NCBI RefSeq assembly: GCF_900240285.1
Contig: NZ_OESS01000001.1
Span: forward strand, 1,054,001-1,118,000
Reading direction: 5' to 3'
Length of the DNA: 64,000 nt
Origin: Halobacillus sp. Marseille-P3879
GTDB taxonomy: Bacteria; Bacillota; Bacilli; Bacillales; Halobacillaceae
Part shown: in pieces, positions 55,221 to 63,084 of the stretch
How the letters are laid out: each line of letters begins with the position of its first letter
Position numbering within the stretch: position 1 is the stretch's first letter
Program-made: the position numbers and the translations under genes
Notes under the pieces: model-generated
Told to the model about the DNA's origin: nothing
The model's database searches: none
The model's input: only the letters and a program-made list of their open reading frames with translations

Positions 55221-56447
55221 ATGGAAACGAAGATAAACGCACAACAAGTAAGAGATCGTGAGGCTGTTATTTCATTGACACAGAAGCTTGTAAGGATCCC
55301 GAGCGTCTACCGGCCGGGGGTGGAAGATGGTAACGAAGAGAAAGCTGCTCATTATGTTGCTGATTATTTAAAAGCCATGGGCATTGAAGTATTTATAGAA
55401 GAAGTTGAACCTGGACGCCCGAACGTAATTGGCATCATCGACTCAGGAAAGCCCGGTAAAACGCTGCTGCTTGAAGGTCATACGGATGTCGTAACTGAAG
55501 GGGATCACAATTCGTGGAAGTATGAGCCATTTGGTGCCGAAATTGTTGGTGACAGAATGTATGGCAGGGGCACCAATGACACGAAAGGAAACTTAGCCTG
55601 TATGATCACCGCTGCCAGCTCGATCTTACAAGATAAGGAACCTTTTAACGGCAAAATCATTTTATGTATACCGTGTGATGAAGAAGGTATGATGATAGGC
55701 ATTAAGCATTTTATCAAAAATGGCTGGGCTGAAGACGTCGATGGAGCAATCATTTGCGAGCCCGAAGAAAATCAGGTATGTATCAGCCAACGAGGAGCAA
55801 TGAGGCTTGAACTCATTACTTATGGGAAAATGGCTCACGGGGCAATATCGTGGAGCGGCATCAATCCCAATTTGCGAATGGCCAAAGTTATAGTGGAATT
55901 GGAAAAACTTGAACGAAAAGAGCAAGAACGTTTAGGAAAACATCCAACGTTAGGCTGGCCGAGCATTACCCCGACAATCCTTAAATCACCGGTAAAAGGG
56001 GAGGCGCAAATCAATGTGATTCCTGACCAGTGTATGACAACACTCGATATTCGTACCGTACCCGGGCAGGATCACGAGGAACTCAAACAAGAAATCAGAA
56101 ATATTTTTTCTAGACTATCAGAGGAGGACGCTGATTTTAAAGCTGATTTTACAGTGATTGAAAACCGTCCATGGACAGAAACGGACCGGGAAGAAGCGAT
56201 CGTGAAGTCTGTAGCGCAGGCAGTTAAACAAGTCACTAAAGAAGATCCGATTTATAATGGTGTCCCGGGAGCTACCGATGGCACGTTTCTTCATATTGCA
56301 GGTATTCCTATCGTTACGATCGGCGCTGGGGACCGAGATATCCCTCACCAAATCAATGAATATGTAGATGTCAATGAATTGGCGGTTACCACACAAATCT
56401 ATCGACAGGCCTGCTTACATTTTTTAAATGATAAGGGTGAGAAGTAA
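55221..56447 (+). CDS. M20 deacylase (ArgE/DapE family), candidate pantothenase
   Basis: A 408-residue metallo-amidohydrolase with metal ligands in LLEGHTDVV, GRGTNDTKGNLACM, PCDEEGMMIG and CEPEEN, and the late IPIVTIGAGD region. The family cleaves amide bonds next to a carboxylate. Pantothenate (pantoyl-beta-alanine) has exactly such a bond, and the preceding gene is a pantothenate symporter, so hydrolysis to pantoate and beta-alanine is the best guess. The start follows GGAAGGGAG and abuts the panF stop. The family call is firm; the pantothenase role is inference. Confidence 0.85.
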   Translation: METKINAQQVRDREAVISLTQKLVRIPSVYRPGVEDGNEEKAAHYVADYLKAMGIEVFIEEVEPGRPNVIGIIDSGKPGKTLLLEGHTDVVTEGDHNSWKYEPFGAEIVGDRMYGRGTNDTKGNLACMITAASSILQDKEPFNGKIILCIPCDEEGMMIGIKHFIKNGWAEDVDGAIICEPEENQVCISQRGAMRLELITYGKMAHGAISWSGINPNLRMAKVIVELEKLERKEQERLGKHPTLGWPSITPTILKSPVKGEAQINVIPDQCMTTLDIRTVPGQDHEELKQEIRNIFSRLSEEDADFKADFTVIENRPWTETDREEAIVKSVAQAVKQVTKEDPIYNGVPGATDGTFLHIAGIPIVTIGAGDRDIPHQINEYVDVNELAVTTQIYRQACLHFLNDKGEK

Positions 56448-57520
56448 TGCATAGAATAGCGGTCATCCCTGGAGATGGAATTGGTCTTGAAGTTGTCCGG
56501 GAAGCCCTTGCCACCTTAGAGCTGTTTGTTAATAATGATACCGATTTAACCATGGAATGGGACGTTTTTGACTGGGGATCTGAGTATTATTTGGAACACG
56601 GCAAAATGATGCCGGAAAACAGCCTGGAAGTGTTGAAGTCATTTGACGCGATTTTGTTCGGCGCGATAGGAGATGCAAGAGTACCTGACGATGTTACTAT
56701 TTGGGAACTCATAATGCCGATACGCAAAGAATTCCAGCAATACATCAATTACCGGCCTGCAAAGCACCTTAAAGGGATTCAATCCCCGATCCAAAATAAT
56801 AAAGATATTGATTTCGTCATTATCCGTGAAAATGCAGAAGGTGAATATTCCAACATGGGTGGTCACCTATACAAAAATACTAAACAAGAAGTAGCGGTTC
56901 AAAATACAGTGATGACAAGAGAAGGCTGCGAAAAAGTCGCCCGCTATGCGTTTAATTATGCCCGGGAAAATAACTACAAATTGGTCACGAGTGCGACAAA
57001 ATCAAATGCGATTGTTCATACGATGAAGCTGTGGGACCATTGTTTAATGAACGTTTCAGAGAGTTATCCGGATGTGGCTTTTCATTCAGTTTACATCGAT
57101 GCGCTTGCGGCTTCCATGGTTCAGCATCCGGAAAAATTCGGTGTCGTGGTTGCATCCAATTTGTTTGGAGACATTTTATCGGACTTAGGTTCCGCTGTTG
57201 TTGGGGGTCTCGGTGTTTCTCCTTCAGCAAACATAAATCCTGAGGGGGCTTATCCTTCCATGTTTGAGCCGGTTCATGGATCCGCACCGGATATCGCAGG
57301 AAAAGGGATTGCCAATCCGATTGCACAAATTTGGTCACTGGCTCTATTATTTGACCATTTAGGGTACTCGAAGCAAGCAGGACTTATCCTTTCGTCAATT
57401 GAAAGTACGGTTCGCGATCAAGTGGTAACACCAGATCTTGGCGGAAACAACTCTACTGAAGAAGTGGGAAATGCCATTAGGGGACGAGTTGCAGCTGCTC
57501 TTCAAGGAGGCAAAATATGA
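56447..57520 (+). CDS. isopropylmalate/tartrate-dehydrogenase-family enzyme, candidate dimethylmalate dehydrogenase
   Basis: A 357-residue NAD-dependent beta-decarboxylating dehydrogenase. It opens IAVIPGDGIGLEVVREAL and has the family signature region NLFGDILSDLGSAVVGGLGV and VHGSAPDIAGKGIANPIAQI. It is closer in feel to TtuC/YeaU D-malate and tartrate enzymes than to LeuB. In this operon it would oxidise and decarboxylate 3,3-dimethyl-D-malate to 2-oxoisovalerate. Start and stop overlap its neighbours, showing tight coupling. Confidence 0.85.
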   Translation: MHRIAVIPGDGIGLEVVREALATLELFVNNDTDLTMEWDVFDWGSEYYLEHGKMMPENSLEVLKSFDAILFGAIGDARVPDDVTIWELIMPIRKEFQQYINYRPAKHLKGIQSPIQNNKDIDFVIIRENAEGEYSNMGGHLYKNTKQEVAVQNTVMTREGCEKVARYAFNYARENNYKLVTSATKSNAIVHTMKLWDHCLMNVSESYPDVAFHSVYIDALAASMVQHPEKFGVVVASNLFGDILSDLGSAVVGGLGVSPSANINPEGAYPSMFEPVHGSAPDIAGKGIANPIAQIWSLALLFDHLGYSKQAGLILSSIESTVRDQVVTPDLGGNNSTEEVGNAIRGRVAAALQGGKI

Positions 57521-58263
57521 GCGTAAAAAACAAAACAATCATTGTAACAGGAGCTAATGGAGGAATGGGGCTTGCAGTTGTTAACCAACTCCTCGATGAA
57601 GGGGCGCAAATTATTGGTTGTGATTTAAATAGAGATCAGTTGGACAATATTCAGAATGATCGACTCATCGTCTATGAAGGCAGCTTACTGGATGAAAGTT
57701 TTGTACGTAAGGTGTTTAAAGAAACTAGTGATCATTTTGGCACCATTGACGGGCTTGTAAACACAGTCGGCATTGCACAGCAGGCCGCCCCCATTGAGCA
57801 AGTATCGTTAGAATCATGGGACAATCTTATCAATATCAATATGAAGCTGATATTTTTAACATGCAGGGAAGCAGCTGTCTATATGAAAGCAAGACAAAAA
57901 GGTTCAATCGTCAACGTCGCATCTATTTCTGCTGTGCGCCCGCGTCCCGGACTTCAGGCTTACGTAGCTTCTAAAGGAGGGGCTGAAAGCTTTTCGAGAG
58001 CGCTAGCCATCGAATTAGCTGAGCATCAGGTGAGAGTGAATACAGTTCACCCTGGCCCGTGTGATACAAGCATGCTTGAGAAGTTTGCTTCTGAAGGAGC
58101 GGATATGCAGGAAGTGAAGGATGATATATTTAAGAAAAGCATACCGCTGGGAAAACTTCTTACCCCGCAAAACGTTGCATCGTCGATAGTTTTTCTTTTA
58201 TCAGATCAGGCTGAGATGGTTACAGGAGCAACGATAAATGTAGATGGCGGAAGAGGGATTTAA
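57517..58263 (+). CDS. short-chain dehydrogenase, candidate pantoate 4-dehydrogenase
   Basis: A 248-residue classical SDR with TGANGGMGLAVV at the NAD site, NTVG, catalytic Ser in NVASISAVRP and YVASKGG as YxxxK, then HPGPCDT. It oxidises an alcohol with NAD(P). In the proposed route it would turn the primary alcohol of pantoate into an aldehyde. AAGGAGG precedes the ATG, which overlaps the previous stop. Confidence 0.85.
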   Translation: MSVKNKTIIVTGANGGMGLAVVNQLLDEGAQIIGCDLNRDQLDNIQNDRLIVYEGSLLDESFVRKVFKETSDHFGTIDGLVNTVGIAQQAAPIEQVSLESWDNLININMKLIFLTCREAAVYMKARQKGSIVNVASISAVRPRPGLQAYVASKGGAESFSRALAIELAEHQVRVNTVHPGPCDTSMLEKFASEGADMQEVKDDIFKKSIPLGKLLTPQNVASSIVFLLSDQAEMVTGATINVDGGRGI

Positions 58264-58285
58264 CTATAGAGGAGGCGACGATGGT

Positions 58286-59728
58286 ATGGACAAACTTTAT
58301 ATGTATATTAACGGAGAATGGCAGGAAAGTGCGTCTGGTGAGCGGATGGAATACTTTAATCCAGCGGACCAAATGACACTAGGAACGATCCCAAGGGGAA
58401 ATAAAGTTGATGTGGATCATGCCGTTTCAGCCGCTAAGACGACATTTGAAGGCAGCGTTTGGAAGGAATTCAAACCACATGAACGCGGCAGTATATTGTT
58501 CGAAGTCGCACGCAGAATTAGAGAAAATAAAAATGAATTGGCCCGCCTTGAAACAATTGATGTAGGGAAGCCGTTGGCTCAATCAATTGCTGATGTCGAA
58601 GCAGCGGCCCGCTATTTTGAGTTTTATGGAGGGGCAGCTGACAAATTAATGGGTGAAACAATTCCCATTGAAGATGGAATGATCGATTTTACCGTAAGAG
58701 AACCGATTGGCATCACCGCACATATTATCCCCTGGAATTACCCGATCCAAATTACATCAAGAAGTACAGCCGCAGCAATTGCCACCGGAAATACAGTTGT
58801 CGTTAAAGCAGCAGAACAAACGCCGTTAACCACAATGAAAATCGCTGAATACTTTCACGATACGGATTTACCTGAAGGTGTTTTTAATGTGGTAACTGGT
58901 CTGGGTAATGAGGCTGGAGCCCGGCTGTCGAACCACCCCGACGTTAATCATATTACATTTACCGGCTCCGTTCCTACAGGCATTAAAATAATGAAAGCAG
59001 CTGCGGATCATGTAATACCTGTTACTCTTGAATTAGGCGGCAAATCACCTAATATCGTCTTTGCAGATTGTGATGAAGAAGAAACCTTGAATGGAGTCAT
59101 AAGATCAATTATCCAAAATGCGGGACAAACGTGTTCAGCCGGATCAAGACTTTTAATAGAGGGTGCATATAAAGATGAATTTCTTCTCTTATTAAAAGAC
59201 AGGCTTGAAGCGTTGACTATAGGACCAGGAGAAGAAGAACATAACATCGGTCCTATCTTGTCTAAAGAACAATATGAAAAAGTCATTTCTTATGTTCATC
59301 AAGGAAGAAAAGAAGGAGAGATCGTGACCGGAGGAAATAGAGTGCACATTGAAGGGTATGAAGAAGGATTTTATATACAACCTACCGTGATTGATAAGTT
59401 AACCCATGATAGTGAAGTTGCACAGGAAGAAATTTTCGGCCCAGTGTTAACAGTGTTCTCCTTTGATACAGAAAAAGAAGCTGTTCAGTTAGCCAATGGT
59501 ACGAACTATGGTCTTGTAACAGGAATCTGGACTTCTCATTTAGGGAAAGCCCATCGACTTGCAGACCAAATACGCGCAGGGCAGGTTTTTGTCAATAACT
59601 ACGGTGCTGGAGGCGGAATTCAAATGCCATTTGGCGGATACAAACGAAGCGGATTCGGCAGAGAAAAAGGATTTGAGGCACTGAAAAACTATACCCAACT
59701 TAAAAATGTAGCTATTAAGTATAGATAA
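58286..59728 (+). CDS. aldehyde dehydrogenase, candidate dehydropantoate dehydrogenase
   Basis: This 480-residue ALDH has the catalytic Cys in NAGQTCSAGSR and Glu in TLELGGKSPNIVF, with the usual NAD-binding IIPWNYPIQI. It is related to betaine- and gamma-aminobutyraldehyde dehydrogenases. ATG 58286 follows GAGGAGG; the frame opens at 58244, inside the previous gene. In the proposed pathway it oxidises aldopantoate to 3,3-dimethylmalate. It is the last gene before a repeat cluster. Confidence 0.88.
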   Translation: MDKLYMYINGEWQESASGERMEYFNPADQMTLGTIPRGNKVDVDHAVSAAKTTFEGSVWKEFKPHERGSILFEVARRIRENKNELARLETIDVGKPLAQSIADVEAAARYFEFYGGAADKLMGETIPIEDGMIDFTVREPIGITAHIIPWNYPIQITSRSTAAAIATGNTVVVKAAEQTPLTTMKIAEYFHDTDLPEGVFNVVTGLGNEAGARLSNHPDVNHITFTGSVPTGIKIMKAAADHVIPVTLELGGKSPNIVFADCDEEETLNGVIRSIIQNAGQTCSAGSRLLIEGAYKDEFLLLLKDRLEALTIGPGEEEHNIGPILSKEQYEKVISYVHQGRKEGEIVTGGNRVHIEGYEEGFYIQPTVIDKLTHDSEVAQEEIFGPVLTVFSFDTEKEAVQLANGTNYGLVTGIWTSHLGKAHRLADQIRAGQVFVNNYGAGGGIQMPFGGYKRSGFGREKGFEALKNYTQLKNVAIKYR

Positions 59729-59742
59729 AAGGGGATTAATGT

Positions 59743-59819
59743 GTACCCGGTACTCAGAGAAAAAAGAAAAAAAGTTTTTGGTACCAGGTACATGTCCATT
59801 CATTTTCTGTACCTGGTAC
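59743..59819. repeat. three GTACC-N-GGTAC palindromes with purine tract
   Basis: Cores are at 59743-59753 (centre C), 59781-59791 (A) and 59809-59819 (T), with the same 38 and 28 bp steps as in the 53.2 kb cluster. The tract GAGAAAAAAGAAAAAAAG lies at 59757-59774. Confidence 0.88.
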
Positions 59820-59828
59820 AATATATCA

Positions 59829-60062
59829 TTAAAAAGTTGGCAGGTTATCTAGGTTATCTAGGTTATTTTCAGGATCTCCATCTGCATTCCCGCGAATCAC
59901 AGGTCGTCCATTCCTCGCTTTACCCACATTAGCTCCTTGAATGGTTCCATTCTCAACAGCAGCAATTGCTTCCTCATAACTCAATTCTTTCCCACTTGAT
60001 GTCTGAAAGCTGACAATATCACCATCATCGTTTTTACGAACACGCGCAAAGAATTCTGCCAT
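59829..60062 (-). CDS. DUF3892-family small protein
   Basis: A 77-residue protein beginning MAEFFARVRKNDDGDIVSFQ, with the segment LSYEEAIAAVENGTIQGANVG and a GRPVIRGNADG stretch typical of DUF3892. The function of the family is unknown. GAAGGAGGG precedes the ATG. The C-terminus ends in a short tandem repeat, NLDNLDNLPTF. It is the only minus-strand gene in the last 24 kb and is flanked by repeat clusters on both sides. Confidence 0.8.
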   Translation of the reverse strand: MAEFFARVRKNDDGDIVSFQTSSGKELSYEEAIAAVENGTIQGANVGKARNGRPVIRGNADGDPENNLDNLDNLPTF

Positions 60063-60128
60063 AAATGTCCCTCCTTCTATATATAAATAGTATGTTGAAG
60101 AAAAAGGAATCTGATACAGTTATTTTTT

Positions 60129-60233
60129 GTACCGGGTACACAAAATGATAGGGTCTGTACCTGGTACCGAGAGAAAAAAGAAAAAAAGAAATGTGTACCG
60201 GGTACACGGTAAGCGACTTTCTGTACCCGGTAC
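60129..60233. repeat. four GTACC-N-GGTAC palindromes with purine tract
   Basis: Cores are at 60129-60139 (centre G), 60157-60167 (T), 60195-60205 (G) and 60223-60233 (C), at steps of 28, 38 and 28 bp. The purine tract lies at 60171-60188, again inside the 38-bp step. Confidence 0.88.
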
Positions 60234-60243
60234 CTGTAATATT

Positions 60244-60395
60244 TACTGAATTTTACTAATTAAATTTAATGACAATCTTACTATCCTTAGTCAAATGTGT
60301 ATATAGCGACGTTTATTTTTCTGAAAAATTTAAAAATTTTATTGAAAGCGTTATCTTTGTTTGCTAATATTATCAATATAGTACTGAATTTTACT
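60244..60395. promoter_or_regulatory. promoter region of the LacI gene with 14-bp direct repeat
   Basis: TACTGAATTTTACT occurs exactly at 60244-60257 and 60382-60395. A similar ATTTTACTAAC lies near 61660, before the binding-protein gene. These may be operators of the LacI regulator. Confidence 0.4.
60342..60356 (+). promoter_or_regulatory. cre site
   Basis: TTGAAAGCGTTATCT matches the cre consensus WTGNAANCGNWNNCW at every defined position, 73 bases before the LacI-type gene. CcpA control is likely. Confidence 0.7.
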
Positions 60396-60429
60396 GAAAT
60401 TTTATTGAAAATAAGTGAGGGGAAACAAG

Positions 60430-61470
60430 ATGACCACGATCAAAGAAATTGCTTCGAAATCGAATTTTTCCAACACTACGGTCTCGAGGGTTTTAAATAA
60501 CGATAATACGTTGTCGGTTGCTATGGAAACCCGGCAGAGAATACTGGAAGTTGCAAAAGAATTAGGTTACAAGACTCTTCAAGAACGAAAAAAAGAAAAT
60601 AAGACTCCTACCCGTGTAGAGTCTGCAAAAATTGGTATCTTGCTTTGTCATACCGTAGAAGAAGAGCTCAATGACGCATATTTCCTTTCTATTCGACAGG
60701 GAATCGAAAAAGAATGCCGAGAAAGGGGTATTACTGCTACAGAATTGGTTCGTTTTACTAGTTTGGGTTCAGAACAAATCAGCAAAGATATCAGCCATCT
60801 AATTATAGTCGGCAGAATTAACACTCAAATTCTCGATCACATTACTGAAGACCAGGATCAGCTTGAGAATATTGTCTATATTAATCATACCGTTGATTCG
60901 GACAAGTATGATTCAATAGTTATTGACTTTGATAAAGCAACCCGGCGTGCATTGGATCATTTACTGGACTGTGGATACAAGCGAATCGGCTTTATAGGCG
61001 GTCAAGAGAGAGAGCATTTTTACGATTCTAAGATAGACTTCGAAGATGATAGACAAGTCTCGTTTAAAAAGTTTATGGAAGAAAAAAGTTTATTTGATCC
61101 GGACGTTTTTTATACAGGAGAATTCACGATGGCTAACGGTTACGAACTTATGAAAAAAGCAATTTCTAAAGGTAACCTTCCTGAAGCGTTTTTTGCAGCT
61201 AGTGATGCCATGGCCATCGGAGCAATGAGGGCGTTGCAGGAGAATCAATACAATGTTCCTAAAGATGTGTCGATTATTGGTTTTAACGACATTGAATTGG
61301 CACAATTCGCGAGTCCCCCTCTGACTACAGTTAAAGTTCAAACAGAAGAGATGGGGAGGTTGGGGGTAAAGCTGATGATTGATCGTTTAGAAGGGAGAGA
61401 GATTCCGGTTAAAGTAACAGTGCCAACTGAGTTAGTCATTAGAGAAAGCTGTACAGCTAAGATGGGATAA
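60430..61470 (+). CDS. LacI/GalR-family transcriptional regulator
   Basis: A 346-residue repressor with the N-terminal helix-turn-helix TTIKEIASKSNFSNTTVSRV and hinge, and a periplasmic-binding-like sensor domain (RALDHLLDCGYKRIGFIGG, FAASDAMAIGAMRAL, GFNDIELAQFASPPLTTV). It should control the sugar ABC operon that follows. ATG 60430 follows GAGGGG; the frame opens at 60415. It resembles GalR/MsmR-type regulators of galactosides or related sugars. Confidence 0.9.
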   Translation: MTTIKEIASKSNFSNTTVSRVLNNDNTLSVAMETRQRILEVAKELGYKTLQERKKENKTPTRVESAKIGILLCHTVEEELNDAYFLSIRQGIEKECRERGITATELVRFTSLGSEQISKDISHLIIVGRINTQILDHITEDQDQLENIVYINHTVDSDKYDSIVIDFDKATRRALDHLLDCGYKRIGFIGGQEREHFYDSKIDFEDDRQVSFKKFMEEKSLFDPDVFYTGEFTMANGYELMKKAISKGNLPEAFFAASDAMAIGAMRALQENQYNVPKDVSIIGFNDIELAQFASPPLTTVKVQTEEMGRLGVKLMIDRLEGREIPVKVTVPTELVIRESCTAKMG

Positions 61471-61538
61471 GGGATAGAACCTTAAAGGAGGTGGTGGATG
61501 TAAGGGACTGGGTAAAAAGTAAGAGGATAGAAAGCTGT

Positions 61539-61631
61539 ACACCTGCCCTCTCGGGTAAGGGAAAGCAGGTGTAAGGACAAACCCATTAAGGGCTCGTTAA
61601 CCCATGAGTTTATTCGGCAAAATAAACTCAT
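61539..61631 (+). other. two hairpins between the lacI gene and the ABC operon
   Basis: ACACCTGC (61539-61546) pairs with GCAGGTGT (61565-61572), and ATGAGTTTATT (61604-61614) pairs perfectly with AATAAACTCAT (61621-61631). Neither has a T-run. They may shape the leader RNA or stabilise the mRNA end. Confidence 0.4.
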
Positions 61632-61749
61632 TCAGCAAGTTGATTATATCGAAACAGCATTTTACTAACAAATGATTTGATTAATGAATTAATACTTTAG
61701 TCCTTAATGAAGCGCAAATAGAAGTATCATTAAAGGAGGAAATACTAGT

Positions 61750-63003
61750 ATGAGAAGTTGGTATAGTTTCGTTTTGTTAGCATTAATCGGTATGATTTCG
61801 GTCGGTTGTTCAGATAGTGGTGCTTCAGGAAGCGGAGATCAGACAACGTTGAGCTTTTATTCCACTGCTACGACTGAAGAAGATAAAAAAGTTATTAAAG
61901 AAGCCATTGCAGGATTTGAAGAAGAAAACCCGGATATTGACATAGAAGAAAACCTTCCAGGCGATGGGTATGAAGATATGCTGCGAGTTAAGATGGCTGC
62001 GAATGATATGCCTGATTTATTTGATACGCACGGATGGGCTAAGCAGCGGTATTCTGAATATGTAGCAGACTTAAGTGATATGGAGTGGGTAGAGAATTTA
62101 GATCCAGCCCTTGAAACGATTTTGAAGGATGAAGAAGGCAAAGTCTATGCTTATCCTTTAAATCAGGCCAAAGATGGGATCACCTATAATGCGAACTTAC
62201 TAGAAGAGTACGGGATTGAGCCTCCGACTACTTTTGATGAATTTATGGAAGCGCTTTATGAAGTGAAGGAAAAAAGTGATGGTGAAGTTACCCCGCTTTG
62301 GTTCCACGGATCGGATAAGTCGGCATTTGGGCAGTATTTTGATCAATTTGCCACTCCACTGCTCGTAACAGATGAAGAAAACAACTACGAAGAGGAATTG
62401 CTTAATGGTTCCTTTGACTGGGCAAATTACACCTTCCTGCCAGAAAAATTAAAGGAAATGCATGATGAAGGTTTACTTAACGAAGACGTACTTACTGCAC
62501 AGATTCAGCAGCAGGAACAGTTAATGGCACAAGGAAAAATTGCCTTTAACTTTGGCGGTGGATCCATCGGCCCTGCGGTTGAGGAACTTAACCCTGAAGT
62601 CCAGGTCGGCGTAATCCCGATGCCTGCGGTGCACGACGGGGATGACCCCAGCTGGATAGGCGGGGAGCGTCATACGGTCGCTGCATGGAAGGATACTGAG
62701 AATATGGAGGAAGCGAAGAAATTTATTGAGTATTTAGCTCAACCAGAAGTAGCTGAAAAGATTGCAGAAGGCACTTCACTTCCAGCTGGACTCGCGAACG
62801 TTGATGCTGATAACTATTATTCTGAATACTACGATGCGTTTGAAGGCGTAGAGGTACAACCTTATTTTGATCGTGTTTATCTTCCTAGTGGAATGTGGGA
62901 CGTCATGGGTGCGACAGGACAAGAACTCTTATCTGAGTCTATGACGCCAGAAGAGGTTTCCGAGAAAATGGGAGAAGAATACACGAGGCTGAGAGAAGAG
63001 TAG
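61750..63003 (+). CDS. sugar ABC transporter substrate-binding lipoprotein
   Basis: A 417-residue family 1 binding protein with a lipoprotein signal (lipobox VGCS at about residues 18-21) and the typical regions LSFYSTATTEEDKKVIKEAI, DMPDLFDTHGWAKQRY and GKIAFNFGGGSIG. It captures a sugar or oligosaccharide outside the cell. The mature protein is strongly acidic. AAAGGAGG precedes the ATG. The sugar is not known; the LacI regulator upstream is probably specific to it. Confidence 0.9.
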   Translation: MRSWYSFVLLALIGMISVGCSDSGASGSGDQTTLSFYSTATTEEDKKVIKEAIAGFEEENPDIDIEENLPGDGYEDMLRVKMAANDMPDLFDTHGWAKQRYSEYVADLSDMEWVENLDPALETILKDEEGKVYAYPLNQAKDGITYNANLLEEYGIEPPTTFDEFMEALYEVKEKSDGEVTPLWFHGSDKSAFGQYFDQFATPLLVTDEENNYEEELLNGSFDWANYTFLPEKLKEMHDEGLLNEDVLTAQIQQQEQLMAQGKIAFNFGGGSIGPAVEELNPEVQVGVIPMPAVHDGDDPSWIGGERHTVAAWKDTENMEEAKKFIEYLAQPEVAEKIAEGTSLPAGLANVDADNYYSEYYDAFEGVEVQPYFDRVYLPSGMWDVMGATGQELLSESMTPEEVSEKMGEEYTRLREE

Positions 63004-63017
63004 TCTCCTGAACTATG

Positions 63018-63048
63018 AAAGGGCAGTTCTTTTATCTCTACTGCCCTT
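63018..63048 (+). promoter_or_regulatory. intercistronic hairpin after binding-protein gene
   Basis: AAGGGCAGT (63019-63027) pairs perfectly with ACTGCCCTT (63040-63048). A hairpin here may protect the binding-protein mRNA and reduce readthrough, giving more binding protein than permease. There is no clear T-run. Confidence 0.55.
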
Positions 63049-63084
63049 ACTACTTTAGCTTAACGATTAGGAGTTGTTACAAAA

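Noticed and set aside
59741-59932. Open frame across the 59.8 kb repeat cluster
   Set aside because: Repeat-derived, overlaps the better supported DUF3892 gene on the other strand.
36415-60233. Palindromic repeats as a CRISPR array
   Set aside because: Units are 11-15 bp palindromes with 28-bp steps whose intervening sequences are partly repeated, and no cas genes are present.
36415-60233. Palindromic repeats as ordinary intrinsic terminators
   Set aside because: Most copies are not followed by a T-run, they come in phased clusters, and proper terminators are found separately at several of the same sites.
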